Assembly: GCA_002380945.1 (NCBI GenBank)
Contig: DFWO01000156.1
Coordinates: 1 to 7,554 of the forward strand
Direction: 5' to 3'
DNA: 7,554 nucleotides
Source: Methylococcaceae bacterium UBA4132
Lineage (GTDB): Bacteria > Pseudomonadota > Gammaproteobacteria > Methylococcales > Methylomonadaceae
In this document: positions 6,490-7,554 of the stretch, piece after piece
How positions within the stretch are numbered: position 1 is the stretch's first letter
Layout: each line of letters begins with the position of its first letter
Notes under the pieces: generated by a model
What the model was told of the DNA's origin: nothing
The model's database searches: none
The model's input: the letters and a program-made list of their open reading frames with translations, nothing else
Position numbers and translations under genes: made by a program

Positions 6490-6702
6490 ACGTAGACTCA
6501 AGGAGGATTTCTTAAATTGCTACAAATAAGCGACCAGACAGGCAATTGTATTCACCAGAAAGTTAATGAGAGATCGATGACGACTATGTTCAAGGTTAAA
6601 AACCTTCTTTAACGGGTAATTGATAGTCTCGATGAAACTGCGTTTTCTGAGGATCAGTTTGTCGAAAGCGGCTATGACGCTAGGCTTCATGTTCTTTTTT
6701 AA
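6490..6702 (-). pseudogene. IS982-family transposase, C-terminal remnant
   Basis: The minus-strand frame reads LKKNMKPSVIAAFDKLILR, KRSFIETINYPLKKVFNLEHS and RHRSLINFLVNTIACLVAYL. This matches the end of IS982-type transposases, where the pattern is KLKKNMK...LRKRxxIETINDQLKNxxxIEHSRHRS...NFLVNLxxGLIAY. The ETIN glutamate is the last acidic residue of the DDE-type catalytic triad. A TAG (6522-6520) interrupts the frame, but the next codons still read QFKKSSLSL, like the family's usual QPKKPSL tail, so the stop is a later nonsense change. The N-terminal three-quarters of the gene are missing: homology ends exactly at the MITE boundary near 6702. The apparent ORF start (MKFINDFKESY..., from 6747) is MITE sequence fused in frame by chance. 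It is not functional. Confidence 0.8.
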
Positions 6703-6885
6703 CCTGAGTTCGACATAGGACTCTTTGAAATCATTGATAAATTTCAAATCACAGTCATTGCGGCATGGATTGCCGCAATCCAGAAACTATAGATGGCAGA
6801 CTTTAACACATCCATGTGTTCTAGATTCTGGCAATCCATGCCAGAATGACGGTAGGGCTTAGTTTCTTATGTCGAACTCAGGTTA
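6700..6885. mobile_element. MITE-like element, copy 2 (intact ends)
   Basis: This non-coding element of 186 bp has perfect 18-bp terminal inverted repeats: TAACCTGAGTTCGACATA (6700-6717) and its reverse complement at 6868-6885. Inside are an 8-bp inverted repeat TTTGAAAT/ATTTCAAA (6724-6748); a left hairpin ATTGCGGCA-TGGAT-TGCCGCAAT (6757-6779); a central hairpin AACACA-TCCA-TGTGTT (6805-6820); and a right hairpin ATTCTGGCA-ATCCA-TGCCAGAAT (6825-6847). The left and right hairpin regions are also imperfect inverted copies of each other over 29 bp. No clear target-site duplication is visible. The left end abuts the truncated IS982 transposase reading frame, suggesting insertion into that element or shared ancestry with its ends. 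Confidence 0.75.
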
Positions 6886-7173
6886 TTTCTAGCATTGTGA
6901 ATGAAAAAACGTAACGCTATTGATGCGCTGTTTGCTATCCTTTCTCGAAATTTTTATACTGTTGCCGCTACCCCTAGTTTTTTTAAGAAAGCTAATGTTT
7001 CGTCAGCCTATTTCCTCACGTGAAATCAAATAACTTATTTAGTGCGCTACTTGTAAAAGTATCGAACAAATGACGACCTTAGAACAAAGACATATTGCTC
7101 AATTCAGCAATTATGCACAGGTAGCTAATGCGGTTTTACCGTTTATCAAAACTTATTAGTCAAGGAGTAGTGA
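6886..7173. other. Intergenic region before the small membrane-protein gene
   Basis: There is no supported gene here. Two short plus-strand frames are readable: 6901-7023 (40 codons, MKKRNAIDALFAILSRNFYT...) and 7070-7159 (29 codons, MTTLEQRHIAQFSNYAQV...). Neither has a Shine-Dalgarno sequence or a family I recognise; they could be debris of a gene broken by the neighbouring mobile elements, or chance. No transposase sequence continues on this side of MITE copy 2. The promoter for the gene at 7174 presumably lies here but no good -35/-10 pair stands out. Confidence 0.5.
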
Positions 7174-7470
7174 GTGAGTCAATCATCAAAAGGTGAATTG
7201 GTAGTAAAAAGTGTTGCTACTGCTGTGGTAGCAACAGCGATTGTAGAAACAGGTCTAAGTCTCAGTAAAACACTAGCTAAACAACCTATTATTCTGTTTG
7301 GTTTAGGCATAATGTTAGGGTATTTTACCCGTAAATACCGTAAAGAGATTATCGCCATTTCCAGTCATACCGCTGAACAAGGCAAAGATTTCATTGTGCA
7401 ACAGAAAAACCATCTTAGTGAAATGCTCGCCGAAATTCATGGTAGTGGTGAGCAAGACCAGAGCAATTAA
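7174..7470 (+). CDS. Small membrane-anchored protein of unknown function
   Basis: The protein has 98 residues from a GTG start, supported by a strong AAGGAG (7162-7167) 6 nt upstream. Residues 10-31 (VVKSVATAVVATAIVETGLSLS) form a small-residue-rich helix that may associate with the membrane. Residues 38-52 (QPIILFGLGIMLGYF) form a short transmembrane segment, followed by a strongly basic stop-transfer RKYRKE. The rest (about 60-98) is a hydrophilic helix, EQGKDFIVQQKNHLSEMLAEI, with an acidic tail, probably cytoplasmic. I recall similar small proteins (GLG..GY...KYRKEI...EQGKDF) near heavy-metal P-type ATPase genes in methanotrophs and related bacteria, but this is memory without a search, and no such ATPase is in the window. 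Base use resembles the housekeeping genes, so it is probably a resident gene. Confidence 0.7.
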   Translation: MSQSSKGELVVKSVATAVVATAIVETGLSLSKTLAKQPIILFGLGIMLGYFTRKYRKEIIAISSHTAEQGKDFIVQQKNHLSEMLAEIHGSGEQDQSN

Positions 7471-7480
7471 GTGGCTGATG

Positions 7481-7554
7481 TTATGCCGCCCTTAATTTTT
7501 GCAACTCAGCATAAGCTTGGTAAGCCAATAACGGTATCGTGCATGATCTCTGAC
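7481..7554 (-). CDS. Possible 3' end of a convergent gene, cut by the window edge
   Basis: On the minus strand a frame is open from the window edge to a TAA at 7483-7481 and reads QRSCTIPLLAYQAYAELQK followed by LRAA. Codon choice (TTA, TTG, GCT, CAA, AAA) and composition look like real protein C-termini in this genome, and the stop lies 10 bp from the end of the gene at 7174, as in tight convergent pairs. The competing reading is a plus-strand frame starting with GTG at 7471 directly after the TAA (VADVMPPLIFATQHK...), open to the edge but without a ribosome site. Only one, or neither, is real. No product can be named. Confidence 0.28.
   Translation of the reverse strand, partial: QRSCTIPLLAYQAYAELQKLRAA

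Noticed and set aside
6520..6747. 75-codon minus-strand ORF as an intact small gene
   Set aside because: Its first residues come from MITE sequence and the rest is the truncated C-terminus of an IS982 transposase, with the family tail continuing past the stop codon.
6264..6885. Possible CRISPR array or repeat-based defence locus, because short sequences recur here
   Set aside because: The repeats are inverted, not direct, they occur at element ends at distances of about 185 bp, and there are no regular spacers or cas genes.
1..7554. tRNA, rRNA, riboswitch, toxin-antitoxin or phage-defence system
   Set aside because: Reading both strands by eye gave no tRNA-like TψC/anticodon arrangement, no known riboswitch core, and no gene pairs or enzymatic motifs of defence systems.

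Overview
The window comes from a bacterial chromosome, most likely a gammaproteobacterium. Its Mfd and RlmH align closely, as I remember the sequences, with the enterobacterial proteins, while the codon use leans to A/T. The mix of a BON lipoprotein, a UspA-like stress protein, a TM2 protein and IS982-type debris suggests a sulfur- or methane-oxidising lineage, but this is a guess and I cannot name a genus.

Layout. Positions 1-177 are non-coding. Positions 178-3597 (minus) encode Mfd, the transcription-repair coupling factor. Upstream of it on the same strand, 3712-4026 encodes a small BON-domain lipoprotein; a 14-bp stem-loop separates the two genes. A 333-bp divergent intergenic region follows. 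Then comes a compact plus-strand cluster: a polytopic membrane protein (4360-4854), a universal stress protein (4879-5322), a cold-shock-like/TM2 two-domain membrane protein (5355-5768) and RlmH (5769-6236), the 23S rRNA pseudouridine methyltransferase. Gaps are 24, 32 and 0 bp, so one transcript is likely, and TM2-rlmH has a TAAATG junction suited to translational coupling.

Positions 6237-7173 are accessory. They hold two MITE-like elements of about 185 bp (6264-6446 and 6700-6885) whose terminal inverted repeats contain TGAGTTCGACATA or close variants. Wedged between them is the decayed C-terminal end of an IS982-family transposase gene, with an in-frame stop before its readable tail. The MITEs carry internal hairpins whose paired bases have changed together. 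At 7174-7470 lies a small membrane-anchored protein of unknown function with a strong ribosome binding site, and at the right edge there may be the 3' end of a convergent gene.

The host genes look like ordinary housekeeping, stress and envelope functions. I found no CRISPR array, tRNA, rRNA, defence island or evident new enzymatic system. The most informative non-routine material is the MITE/IS982 nest with its structured cores and the cold-shock-like plus TM2 domain pairing.
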